Source of the DNA: CAYUYV01 sp964449455
GTDB lineage: Bacteria; Pseudomonadota; Alphaproteobacteria; JAJFIK01
Length of the DNA stretch: 36,289 nucleotides
NCBI GenBank assembly: GCA_964449455.1
Contig: CAYUYV010000032.1
Span: 1-36,289, forward strand
Reading direction: 5' to 3'
Below are positions 16,571-24,420 of this stretch, in pieces (positions within the stretch are counted from its first letter, which is position 1; every line of letters begins with the position of its first letter). A program made the position numbers and the translations under genes. The notes under the pieces are model-generated. The model did not search any database. It was not told the DNA's origin and saw only the letters and a list, made by a program, of their open reading frames with translations.

Positions 16571-19500
16571 CTTTTCTCCCCTCATGCCCCAATGCGGCCG
16601 CGCGGATCTGATCCGTCTCCTGGACGTGCTCGGCGACGCGGTTCCCCTTGACCGCGCCGCGCCCATTGTGGGCTATGTCTGGGACCCTTCCGAGGAGGAG
16701 CAGAGCGACAGCGGGGCCGCCGAAGTGACGGCGCCAACGCCGATGGCTCCCGTCGCCCCGTCTCACCAGCCCGGTCAGCCGATCACGGAAGAAACGCCGC
16801 TCCAAGCGCCGGCGCCGGTGCCATTCTGGCGTCTGATCGCCCGCAGCGACCATGATCCTGTGGAGGCCATAGAGGCGGTGGATAGAGAAGGCGCCCGTGT
16901 GCCGACGGAGAAGCCTGGCTGGTCCGGTAATGACGAGGCGCCGCCACGCCCCGCGCCATTGAGGCCCTGGTCGCGCCTCATGCCCCATCTGCGCCGCGTC
17001 CTGACGGAAGAGCGGGAAGGGCGCGCCGTGGACGCCCGCCGCCTCGTGCGCCGGGTCAGCCGGGGCAAGGCGCCGCGCCGTCTCCCCCGGGTCAAACGGT
17101 CCCGCTGGCCGCGCCGTCTCGTCATTTTGGAGGATCGCAGCCGGCGCCTTGCGCCCTTCTGGGCCGACTATGCGTCCCTCACGGCCCGTTTTGCGCGTCT
17201 GGTGCCGCCGGAGGCCATGGATATTGCGGCGTTTGCTGAGGGTTTCGAGCATGGTCTGTCAAGCCGGACACCGTCGGAAGTTTTGGCGGATGCGCTGCCG
17301 GGAAGTTTTGTCCTTGTACTCGGCGATCTGGGCGTTTTGGAAGTGCCGCTCCGGGCCACGCGTCTGCGGCACTGGGAGGCCATGGGCCATCGCCTGCGGG
17401 CCTTCGGCTGTATTCCCGTGTGCCTGTTTCCGGCGCCTTTGGGCCATGTGCCTGAAGGATTGCGGCGTGCCTGGACCGTCGTCGGCCTTGAGCCGGGGCG
17501 TGCAAGGGCGGATACGGATTATCAGACCCGCCGCTTGTTGCGTCTTCTGGCCCCGGCAAGCCGCGTCGAACCTGGCCTGTTGCGGGCCGTGCGGCGTCTG
17601 CCGGAGATCCGCGCTGACGCCGCCGTTGAAGCGGCCCTGTGGCAACATGCGTCCGTGGCCAGTGCCTCCAGTGTTGCCGTGTCCTTCGATCCCAAGGCCC
17701 ATCGGCGGGCCCGGGCGATCCGTCCCAGGGACGCTGCCGACCGGGCCTTGCGCGCCCGTGTGCTGGAGCGGATCCGCACCTGGCGGACGGATCTGCCGCC
17801 AGAAATCTGGTTCGAAGAGATTCTCCAACTGCACCCGGACGACCGCGATCTTCTGCCCGACGCCAGCGATCTGGAGGAGGCCGCGGCGTTTTTCGAGACC
17901 CTTGCGGATCAATTGGCGGCTGCCGTGCGGTCGGGCCGGAGCGCGCCCGTGCCCGTCGATGCGGCGGCCTGCTGGTTCCGCCGCGTGGAAAGCCGGCTGA
18001 CCGCGAAAGACCTCAATGTGGAGGGCTTTTCCACGGCCCTGAAAAAGCTCGCATGGGTGGCGCAGGCGGAAGACCGGCGGTTGGATGGAGAGCATGCCGC
18101 TGAACCGGGCCAGCCCGGCCGCCAGCCAATGAAGGTCGTTCAGCTTGAGGATCGTCTTGTCATCAGGCCTGTGGCATCACCGGATCTCGCGGTGCATCAG
18201 TCGCCAGTGATCGAGGATCATCCTGAGAAAAGCGCAAGTCCGGATGACCGTCAGGTGTTTCGCCATCCGCCACATCGTCCGTTAGCGGATTTACTGCGGG
18301 AGGAGGGCCGTGATGGTCCACCCGGTCTGCCACTGGCCGATCTTGAGTGGCGCGAGCCAGAGGCTGAGCTCCGCCCAGTTTCGGGACTGGATGGGTTCTG
18401 GAAGCAGGGGCGGGCGCCGGCCTGGGCCAAGGAATGGGGATGGGACCGTTTTGGCCCGTGGGTGACCTTTGAGCTTAGTATTCCTGGCTGGCCGATCCAC
18501 ATCCATCGTTTGCGCTGGATCCGGGCGGGCCGTTTCACCATGGGGGCACAGGAGACCGAACGAGGCTTTGACAGTGTTGAAGGGCCGCGCCATCGCGTAA
18601 CGATCGCCCGGGGCTTCTGGATGGGTGAGACCCAGATTACACAAGACTTTTGGTCCGTTCTCATCGGTCACAACCCGAGCCATTTCGATGGACCGGATCA
18701 TCCGGTGGAAAGCGTCACCTATAACGAGGTCAGGGCGTTCCTTAAGCGGATCAATTCATTGACGGCGGATCTGTCCCTTGATCTGCCTACGGAGGCCCAA
18801 TGGGAATATGCGGCCCGCGCCGGCACGGAGGGCCCCCATTACGGTGGTTCGAACCACGCCCTTGAGGATCTTGCATGGTTTTTGGGCAACAGTGGCGGCG
18901 GTACCCGGCCTGTCGGCCGAAAGCGCCCCAATGCCTGGGGCCTTTACGACATGCTGGGCAATGTCTGGGAGTGGTGCGCAGACGGCACGCGAGATTACGG
19001 AACGCAGCCCCGTATCGATCCTGTTGGTGCGCGTAATGATTCACTCCGGGTGCTGCGAGGCGGATCCTGGCACAGCCATGCCGGCCGTGCCCGGACAGCC
19101 TTCCGTCTCGCCAATCGCCGGGATCATCAGGACAGTCATATCGGTTTCCGTGTCACGCGGCGGGGGGAGGGGGCAGAACCCCTGGATCCAGCGCTTGCGG
19201 TGCGGCCCCGGTTTTTTGAAGCGACGGACGGATTGGGGCCCAATGCACGTTTGCCGCCGGGTGCGCCCTTTGTGCTGCGTACGGACTGTGAGAGCCTTAC
19301 ATTTCAACCCCTGACCCGGCCCTTGTGGGCCAGTGCCATGGGACGCGACCCCTATGGTCTGTGGGCGGATTTTGAAATCGAGGCCGTCACACAGCGTATG
19401 CGCTGGATTAATCCTGGTCGCTTCCTGATGGGCTCCCCTGAACATGAACCGGGGCGGGAAGACCATGAAGGGCCTCAACATCTGGCGACCCTGACCCAAG

Positions 19501-20153
19501 GCTTCTGGCTTTTCGATACGCCCGTGACCCAGGCCCTTTGGCAGGTCGTCATGAAAACGAGGCCCAGCCGCTTTGCCTCCCCAACACGTCCAGTGGAACA
19601 GGTGAGCTGGTATCAAGCCCAGAACTTCATGGAACAGGTGATGGCCCTGAGACCTGACCTTGCCCTGTCTTTCCCAACGGAAGCCCAATGGGAATACGCC
19701 GCCCGTGCCGGCACAATTGATGCCACTTATGCTGGACCATTAGATATTCTTGGGACGAATAATGCCCCTCTTCTTGATGCCATCGCGTGGTATGGCGGCA
19801 ATAGCGGTGTTGATTTCGATTTGAAGGGCGGCGAAGAGGCCTGGTGGGCCGAGAAACACCATGACTTCAAAGAGGCGGGCACGCGCCCTGTGGCCCAGAA
19901 ACAGCCCAATCCCTGGGGGCTTTACGACATGCTGGGCAATGTCCGGGAATGGTGCGCGGATGACGGGCGTGCCTATGGTCCGGACCCGGAAACAGACCCA
20001 ATAGGCGGGCTGGAACAAGACGGACACCGCATGGTGCGCGGCGGATCCTGGGTCTATCGCGCGCGAGGCATTCGGGCCGCGAACCGCCATAGAAGCACAC
20101 CAGACCACCAGGACAATGATCTTGGTTTCCGGTGCGCTTTGTGCCGGCCGTAG
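16548..20153 (+). CDS. vWA-like region fused to two FGE/C-lectin-fold domains (putative sensor)
   Basis: 1201 residues. After a short N-terminal segment and a Pro-rich linker (about 50-150), residues about 190-310 resemble a degenerate von Willebrand A fold: RRLVILEDRSRRL replaces the metal-site DxSxS, and GSFVLVLGDLG is the second strand. This is similar to the vWA-derived region of SAV_2336-type proteins encoded beside MoxR genes. A helical Arg-rich region (about 310-540) follows. Two formylglycine-generating-enzyme-like domains come last (about 624-872 and 925-1200), each with RWIxxGRFxMG, LPTEAQWEYAARAGT-like, GLYDMLGNVxEWCAD and RGGSW motifs. Both lack the cysteine pair needed for catalysis, so they are likely ligand-binding C-lectin-fold modules. 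ATGs at 16560 and 16584 are alternative starts. It overlaps the ATPase gene upstream and a third FGE-domain gene downstream. Confidence 0.82.
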   Translation: MPARMGHDFSPLMPQCGRADLIRLLDVLGDAVPLDRAAPIVGYVWDPSEEEQSDSGAAEVTAPTPMAPVAPSHQPGQPITEETPLQAPAPVPFWRLIARSDHDPVEAIEAVDREGARVPTEKPGWSGNDEAPPRPAPLRPWSRLMPHLRRVLTEEREGRAVDARRLVRRVSRGKAPRRLPRVKRSRWPRRLVILEDRSRRLAPFWADYASLTARFARLVPPEAMDIAAFAEGFEHGLSSRTPSEVLADALPGSFVLVLGDLGVLEVPLRATRLRHWEAMGHRLRAFGCIPVCLFPAPLGHVPEGLRRAWTVVGLEPGRARADTDYQTRRLLRLLAPASRVEPGLLRAVRRLPEIRADAAVEAALWQHASVASASSVAVSFDPKAHRRARAIRPRDAADRALRARVLERIRTWRTDLPPEIWFEEILQLHPDDRDLLPDASDLEEAAAFFETLADQLAAAVRSGRSAPVPVDAAACWFRRVESRLTAKDLNVEGFSTALKKLAWVAQAEDRRLDGEHAAEPGQPGRQPMKVVQLEDRLVIRPVASPDLAVHQSPVIEDHPEKSASPDDRQVFRHPPHRPLADLLREEGRDGPPGLPLADLEWREPEAELRPVSGLDGFWKQGRAPAWAKEWGWDRFGPWVTFELSIPGWPIHIHRLRWIRAGRFTMGAQETERGFDSVEGPRHRVTIARGFWMGETQITQDFWSVLIGHNPSHFDGPDHPVESVTYNEVRAFLKRINSLTADLSLDLPTEAQWEYAARAGTEGPHYGGSNHALEDLAWFLGNSGGGTRPVGRKRPNAWGLYDMLGNVWEWCADGTRDYGTQPRIDPVGARNDSLRVLRGGSWHSHAGRARTAFRLANRRDHQDSHIGFRVTRRGEGAEPLDPALAVRPRFFEATDGLGPNARLPPGAPFVLRTDCESLTFQPLTRPLWASAMGRDPYGLWADFEIEAVTQRMRWINPGRFLMGSPEHEPGREDHEGPQHLATLTQGFWLFDTPVTQALWQVVMKTRPSRFASPTRPVEQVSWYQAQNFMEQVMALRPDLALSFPTEAQWEYAARAGTIDATYAGPLDILGTNNAPLLDAIAWYGGNSGVDFDLKGGEEAWWAEKHHDFKEAGTRPVAQKQPNPWGLYDMLGNVREWCADDGRAYGPDPETDPIGGLEQDGHRMVRGGSWVYRARGIRAANRHRSTPDHQDNDLGFRCALCRP

Positions 20154-21115
20154 CGAACAGAGTGGGAAACAGCGTGGTCGCCAAGGCAAAGGCACGGACA
20201 AAAAGATTTCCCCGGCGTCCGGCGGCCCTGTTCCGGACTGCCAACCATCCGCTTGCGCAGGGTTTTGCCCCATCCTGGGCGAGCGGGTGGGGCGAGGACC
20301 GGTTTGGTGTCTGGCTTGAGCTGTCCTTGGGAGAGGCGCGTCAAAGGTTGCGCTGGATCGGCCCCAATGACTTTCTCATGGGGCCGGAACCGGAGGATTC
20401 TCCAGTTTGGGTTGGGGACAATGACCCGGATCTGCTGTTCGACATTTCAGACCGCCGGCGGATTGTCTCTGTGCCCCAGGGCTTCTGGCTCTTTGACACA
20501 CCGGTGACTCAAGCCTTGTGGGAGGCCGCCTTGGGGATGAATCCAAGCGCCTTTGTCCGTCCGGACCGGCCGGTCGAGCAAGTGAGTTGGTTCGACGTTA
20601 TGGCATTCCTGGAGCTGATGAATAATCGCTTTAAAGGCCTTGACCTGACCATTCCAACGGAAACCCAATGGGAATATGCGGCACGGGCCGGAACGACCAC
20701 GCCCACCTATGCCGGGCCCTTGGACATCCGTGGGGAGAATAATGCGCCGGTGCTCGATCCCATTGCGTGGTATGGCGGTAACAGCGGTGTCGGTTATGAC
20801 CTTGAGGAGGGCGTGAACAGTACCGGCTGGCCCGCGAAGCAGCACCCTCATGTCAAAGCGGGGACACGCTCCGTGGCGCAAAAGGCCCCCAATGCCTTTG
20901 GCCTTTACGACATGCTGGGCAATGTCTGGGAGTGGTGCGATGGGGCAGCGCCGCCCGATCCGCAGGCAGCCTCTTCCGGTCAGAAGGCGGTCGAGGCTCC
21001 CGTTCGCGGAGGATCTTGGAACACTGTCGCCGAGATGGTTCACGCTGCGAGCCGTCAGACCGAGCCTGCCGACTCCTCCAATTACCGCATCGGCTTTCGC
21101 TGTATTGCACGGGCT
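18418..21115 (+). repeat. Three diverged copies of an FGE-like coding module
   Basis: The module occurs at about 18418-19166, 19320-20150 and 20270-21115. Each copy opens with a WAxxxGxDxFGxW-like segment (WAKEWGWDRFGPW, WASAMGRDPYGLW, WASGWGEDRFGVW) and ends at GFR. Stretches such as that for GLYDMLGNV are almost identical in DNA. Copies 2 and 3 share an insert absent from copy 1 (NNAPLLDAIAWYGGNSGV against NNAPVLDPIAWYGGNSGV), so they are probably the most recent duplicates. Confidence 0.8.
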
Positions 21116-21118
21116 TGA
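20132..21118 (+). CDS. Stand-alone FGE/C-lectin-fold domain protein (third sensor module)
   Basis: Up to 328 residues, nearly all of it one FGE-like domain: WASGWGEDRFGVW, LRWIGPNDFLMG, TPVTQALWEAALGMNPSAF, IPTETQWEYAARAGT, GLYDMLGNVWEWCD, then VRGGSWNTVAEMVHAASRQ and GFRCIARA. The catalytic cysteine pair of true formylglycine-generating enzymes is absent after GGSW, so sulfatase maturation is unlikely. It is closest to the second domain of the preceding protein. The basic N-terminal tail (KAKARTKRFPRRP) may be untranslated in part. The GTG at 20132 overlaps the previous gene by 22 nt, and GTGs at 20162 and 20174 are alternatives, the last with GGGA six bases upstream. Last gene of the five-gene operon; being separate allows a second, different sensor subunit. 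Confidence 0.78.
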   Translation: MRFVPAVANRVGNSVVAKAKARTKRFPRRPAALFRTANHPLAQGFAPSWASGWGEDRFGVWLELSLGEARQRLRWIGPNDFLMGPEPEDSPVWVGDNDPDLLFDISDRRRIVSVPQGFWLFDTPVTQALWEAALGMNPSAFVRPDRPVEQVSWFDVMAFLELMNNRFKGLDLTIPTETQWEYAARAGTTTPTYAGPLDIRGENNAPVLDPIAWYGGNSGVGYDLEEGVNSTGWPAKQHPHVKAGTRSVAQKAPNAFGLYDMLGNVWEWCDGAAPPDPQAASSGQKAVEAPVRGGSWNTVAEMVHAASRQTEPADSSNYRIGFRCIARA

Positions 21119-21179
21119 CGCGTCAGGAGACGAATTGCCGTGGCCGGCGTCATCAAGAAGCGGGCACGCATGCCGATTT

Positions 21180-21212
21180 CGTCATTGCCAAGCCTCTGCG
21201 CTGGCAATGACG
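21180..21212. repeat. Palindromic REP-like hairpin
   Basis: Perfect 11-bp arms CGTCATTGCCA (21180-21190) and TGGCAATGACG (21202-21212) with an 11-nt loop, located between convergent genes. There is no T-tract. The CGTCATTGC arm is the hallmark of repeated intergenic palindromes common in proteobacterial genomes. It could also stop transcription from both sides. Confidence 0.6.
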
Positions 21213-21229
21213 GCCTCGGCCTACCCAGG

Positions 21230-22252
21230 TCAGGCTGCTTTGCGGGCTGCGGAACCGAACACGCCCGGGTTTTGTTTCAGGAACGCGTCAGCAGCCTGGT
21301 AGCCCAGGTCGTGGCGGCTTTTCACACCGTAAGCGGAGAAATCCATGCCGCCAGTCATGGGAGCGTGGGGGCTCGGGATCACGGTGAGGTTCTGCATGCA
21401 GCGATATTCGAGCAGTTTGGCATAGGCGGGATTGCGGCGCGCCCGCGCATCGTCGGGCAGGTCCCGGTCCAGCTCGTCAATCATCTTGGCATAGGCGATC
21501 AGGCCGTCCGGGCCACCGAACTCGTCCCAATATTTGTTCTCGAACGCGATCTCCATCTGCCGGGCCTTGGCTTCCTGGAGATTTGTTGGGATCGCCGCAT
21601 GGGTTGGGAACAGGTCAATGACCACAATGGGCAAAGAGCGTTCCTCCTGGGGGCTGAGCAGATCCATGAGGGCCCGCAGGGGGGTGTTGTCGAAAAGTCC
21701 GCCGTCCCAATAATGCTGGCCGTCGATCTCGGTCATGGGAAAGCCTGGGGGCAGGCTGCCACTGGCCAAAATATGCTCCGGCCCCAGCCTGTCCTCCAGA
21801 TTCGTGAACCGGGTGAGAGCGCCGGTGGCCACATTGGTGGCCGTGACGGCAATGCGCATGCGCGTTGTGTCATTCAGGCGGTCGAAGTCCAGGATCTCGG
21901 CCAGGGTGTTTTTCATGGGCGAGACGTCGCACAGGCTCGTCCAGTTCGGCAGGGAGAAATAATCCGTTCGCGGGCGATAGAAATTGGGATTGCCCATCGC
22001 CGAGAGGGTCGCCTGCTGTTCGGCCGGTACGAAGGGAACGGGGGGCAGGGTGATCCGCTCCCAGAGCGTGCGCAGTGAGCGGGCAATGTCCCCGTCCTTG
22101 GCACCCGCAATGGCGGCGGCGTTGATTGCGCCGATCGAGACGCCGGTGATGGCGACGGGGCGGGCGCCAGCCTCGATGAGGCGGGTGACGGCACCATATT
22201 CATACGCCCCGAGTGCGCCGCCGCCCTGCAGAACCAGTCCGATATCAGTCAT
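21230..22252 (-). CDS. Patatin-like phospholipase (with DUF3734-type C-terminus)
   Basis: A 340-residue serine acyl hydrolase of the patatin family. The oxyanion-hole motif LQGGGALGAYE (8-18), nucleophile elbow GVSIGAINA with Ser about 39, and the dyad Asp in DGGLFDNTP (about 183) are all present, so it should be active on lipid esters. The C-terminal third (LQEAKARQMEIAFENKYWDEF and after) resembles the DUF3734 extension found in a subgroup of bacterial patatins. No signal peptide or membrane helix is seen, so it is cytoplasmic or peripheral. AGGAG lies 8 nt before the ATG, inside the sequence GGAGAATTCTCC, which is a 12-bp palindrome. It is on the same strand as the CoA-transferase gene upstream (127-bp gap) and may serve lipid or PHA turnover (inference). 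Confidence 0.9.
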   Translation of the reverse strand: MTDIGLVLQGGGALGAYEYGAVTRLIEAGARPVAITGVSIGAINAAAIAGAKDGDIARSLRTLWERITLPPVPFVPAEQQATLSAMGNPNFYRPRTDYFSLPNWTSLCDVSPMKNTLAEILDFDRLNDTTRMRIAVTATNVATGALTRFTNLEDRLGPEHILASGSLPPGFPMTEIDGQHYWDGGLFDNTPLRALMDLLSPQEERSLPIVVIDLFPTHAAIPTNLQEAKARQMEIAFENKYWDEFGGPDGLIAYAKMIDELDRDLPDDARARRNPAYAKLLEYRCMQNLTVIPSPHAPMTGGMDFSAYGVKSRHDLGYQAADAFLKQNPGVFGSAARKAA

Positions 22253-22290
22253 GGAGAATTCTCCTCATGCAATGGTGTTGCGCCGTCGCC

Positions 22291-22371
22291 GCAAGAAGCG
22301 AAGGGACGCGGCAGTCCAGGGCGGCAGGGGTGGAGCCACCCTGGCTTGCGTCGCGATGCGTCCAATGACGG
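22291..22371. repeat. Imperfect palindromic intergenic element
   Basis: CCAGGG (22316-22321) pairs with CCCTGG (22339-22344), with an alternative inner pairing GGGTGG/CCACCC. The arms run out into GCAAGAAGCGAAGG on the left and GCGTCC-AATGACGG on the right. The general plan, and the AATGACGG end shared with the palindrome at 21180-21212, suggest a related REP/BIME-like element. The two flank the patatin gene. Confidence 0.4.
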
Positions 22372-22379
22372 AATTCGGG

Positions 22380-23810
22380 TTACGCGGCTTTCGGAACATC
22401 CGTGCTTGAGCGCAGGGATGGGGTGTTCGCCGGCCAGACGGGTTCATGGGCGCCGAGCGGGAAGGGCTGCAGATCAAACCGACCCGGGGTCTTGGAATAT
22501 TTGATCACGGGACCGAGATAGCTCAGTCGGCCAAGGGCGCTGTCCTCTTCGCGCATATAGGCGGCCCGATAGTCCGGGGCGATCGGGGTCGGCGGCAGGG
22601 CGGCCCGGTCCACCAAACCTTGCTCCATAAGGAACATGGCCGTGCGGGAGAGGGAGACGCGGACATGGTAGCTGCCTCCTTCCGTCGCCCGGCGATAAAG
22701 CGCCGCGAGCACACCAAGGGAGGACAGGAAGCCTGTGATGTAGTCGTTCGGGAAGGTCGGGGCGAGTTGGGGGCTGTCCATGGAGCCCTGGACGGCGGCC
22801 ATGCCCGTCACCGTCTGTGCCAGTTGCTCAAAGCCCGGACGGAAATGCCAGGGACCCGAATGGCCGTAGCAGCTCGTTGAGACCACGATGATGCCGGGCC
22901 GCATCTGGGCGAGGCCCTCGGGCGAGAAGCCGAGCGAGGTCAGCTTGCCGGGACGATAGCTTTGGGAAAACACATCCGCTGTCTTCAACAGCTCACGGAG
23001 CTTAACCTTGTCCATGTCCTGCTTGAGGTCGAGAAGGGCGGACAGCTTGCCGTGCCCCGTATCCATGACAAAAGGCGGCAGATTGGGCTGGAACGGACAG
23101 GTCACATGCATGACCGCGGCGCCCTGTTCAGCGAGCGACTTGGCGCAGGTCGGTCCGGCAATCACATGGGTAAGGTCCAGGACACGCACCCCTTCAAGGG
23201 GGCGCTGTGCCGGCGTGAACGGAACCGGCTCACTATCGGCCAGCTTGATCACTTCAACGGGCGGCATGTCGGCGATCGCCTGGCCCTGGGGGTGGGACAG
23301 CCATTCTTTGGGCGAGCGCATCACGGCACCGCACAGGCCCTTGTCGGCGATCGCCTCTTCGAGTTCGAAGGCGTTCCATTTCGCGATGGCATTGGCCACG
23401 GAGCTTTTCTTATCCGCGCAGCGCAACAGGTCCAGCATGCCGTCGCGCAGCAGGGGATAGCCGCCATGGACCAGGATGTGGCGCCCGTCCAGGGTCGGGT
23501 AGAGACCCACGGTCGGATAGTCCGGTTCCGGCACCATGATGGGATAGCCGTGCTGGGACTGGAAAAAGACGCTGGCGGTGGCCAGCGCGGCGGCCTTCGC
23601 TTCGACGCTGATCTCCTGGGCCTCGCCGCCGCGCATCTGATTGATCCGGGATACGGCATATCCTTGGGCGGCAAGCACGGCGGCGGCGGTCTCACCGACC
23701 TTGAACGGCGTGTCCACGACCGGGTCAGTGCCGATCACGGATACGCGATCCTGGGTGGGTTTGGGCAGGCCGACGCTCTCGATCAGGCTGTCGAAAAGAG
23801 GATGGCTCAT
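22380..23810 (-). CDS. Family III CoA-transferase (CaiB/BaiF type)
   Basis: A 476-residue member of the CaiB/BaiF family, which moves CoA between carboxylic acids. The diagnostic core is GVRVLDLTHVIAGPTCAKSLAEQGA (about residues 205-229; the text gives only the motif span), followed by FVMDTGHGKLSALLDLK and LLKTADVFSQSYRPGKL. The Asp expected to form the acyl-enzyme intermediate would be within or near the MDTGHGK stretch. About 200 residues precede the core, so the family domain occupies the second half and an N-terminal extension of related fold or truncated repeat may be present. GGAG lies 6 nt upstream of the ATG. The substrate acid cannot be told. Neighbours (patatin, phasin, PHA synthase) suggest fatty or hydroxy acid metabolism. 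Confidence 0.87.
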   Translation of the reverse strand: MSHPLFDSLIESVGLPKPTQDRVSVIGTDPVVDTPFKVGETAAAVLAAQGYAVSRINQMRGGEAQEISVEAKAAALATASVFFQSQHGYPIMVPEPDYPTVGLYPTLDGRHILVHGGYPLLRDGMLDLLRCADKKSSVANAIAKWNAFELEEAIADKGLCGAVMRSPKEWLSHPQGQAIADMPPVEVIKLADSEPVPFTPAQRPLEGVRVLDLTHVIAGPTCAKSLAEQGAAVMHVTCPFQPNLPPFVMDTGHGKLSALLDLKQDMDKVKLRELLKTADVFSQSYRPGKLTSLGFSPEGLAQMRPGIIVVSTSCYGHSGPWHFRPGFEQLAQTVTGMAAVQGSMDSPQLAPTFPNDYITGFLSSLGVLAALYRRATEGGSYHVRVSLSRTAMFLMEQGLVDRAALPPTPIAPDYRAAYMREEDSALGRLSYLGPVIKYSKTPGRFDLQPFPLGAHEPVWPANTPSLRSSTDVPKAA

Positions 23811-24018
23811 AGGGGCTCCGGGAACAGTTGCACAAGGCGGGATGGCCAGCGTGTCAGGGGGCTGACAGGCCGGACCAGAGACTGTTCTGGATCAAGAATA
23901 TTATGAAAGTCTCAAGCGGTTTCACTTGAGATTGGTGGATAATTCATCCTGATCTTGATGAAATTTTAAGGCTGTGATGGTGCTCTTGGATTGTTTGGTC
24001 GTTTTGATGGGGGGCAAG

Positions 24019-24279
24019 ATGAAGGCGGTTTTGAAACAGGCAGTATGGGTGCTGCGCCAGCCGTCCACGAGTGCCATTGTGGGCGTTATGCTTGTGCTGA
24101 CCGGCCTTGGCGAAGTGATTTCGACTGTGCTTGAGGAAGTAGACGGATTCGGTCTTAAATCAGAGCACGGATTGATTTTGTTCGGACTGTTCCAGCTCTC
24201 GCGGGCGCTTCTCGACATCGTGGACGGGGTGGAACGGGTGGAGACGGGCGAGGATATCGAACGCCCGGTACAGGCCTGA
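24019..24279 (+). CDS. Small two-helix membrane protein, unknown
   Basis: 86 residues from the ATG at 24019, with GGGGGG just upstream. Two hydrophobic segments (SAIVGVMLVLTGLGEVIST and GLILFGLFQLSRALLDIV) suggest a hairpin in the inner membrane, followed by an acidic tail (VDGVERVETGEDIE). I do not recognise the family. An ATG at 23974 is also in frame but has no ribosome-binding site. It lies between the CoA-transferase (divergent) and the phasin, from which it is separated by its own 141-bp gap with an FNR-type box, so it is probably a separate unit. Confidence 0.55.
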   Translation: MKAVLKQAVWVLRQPSTSAIVGVMLVLTGLGEVISTVLEEVDGFGLKSEHGLILFGLFQLSRALLDIVDGVERVETGEDIERPVQA

Positions 24280-24316
24280 AACCCTACCCGCCACGCGATC
24301 GAGAGGCACTCTCAGG

Positions 24317-24357
24317 TTGATTTATGTCAAATCCCATCCCCTTTTTACGGGTATTTT
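24317..24357 (+). promoter_or_regulatory. FNR/FixK-type box and -10 element of the phasin gene
   Basis: TTGATTTATGTCAA (24317-24330) matches the FNR/FixK/Anr consensus TTGAT-N4-ATCAA at nine of ten defined bases. A -10-like hexamer TATTTT (24352-24357) has its centre 31 bp from the box centre, the spacing of a class II activated promoter. The predicted start of transcription is about 24364, some 55 bp before the ATG. The box is nearly the same as the one ahead of PHA synthase. Confidence 0.6.
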
Positions 24358-24420
24358 TCCCGGGCCCGGGATTAGACCCTGAGGCCAGGATAGTGCTACT
24401 TTGATGGGAGGAACTTACAA

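Noticed and set aside
16548..21118. FGE-like domains annotated as sulfatase-activating formylglycine-generating enzymes
   Set aside because: None of the three domains keeps the cysteine pair after GGSW, and no sulfatase gene is nearby; the operon context points to ligand sensing.
13564..21229. A complete diversity-generating retroelement
   Set aside because: The FGE-like domains have the right fold for variable proteins, but I find no reverse transcriptase gene and no template repeat of their 3' ends in the window.
22253..22264. GGAGAATTCTCC palindrome as an operator for the patatin gene
   Set aside because: It includes the spacer next to the Shine-Dalgarno and start codon; the symmetry most likely arises from that overlap.
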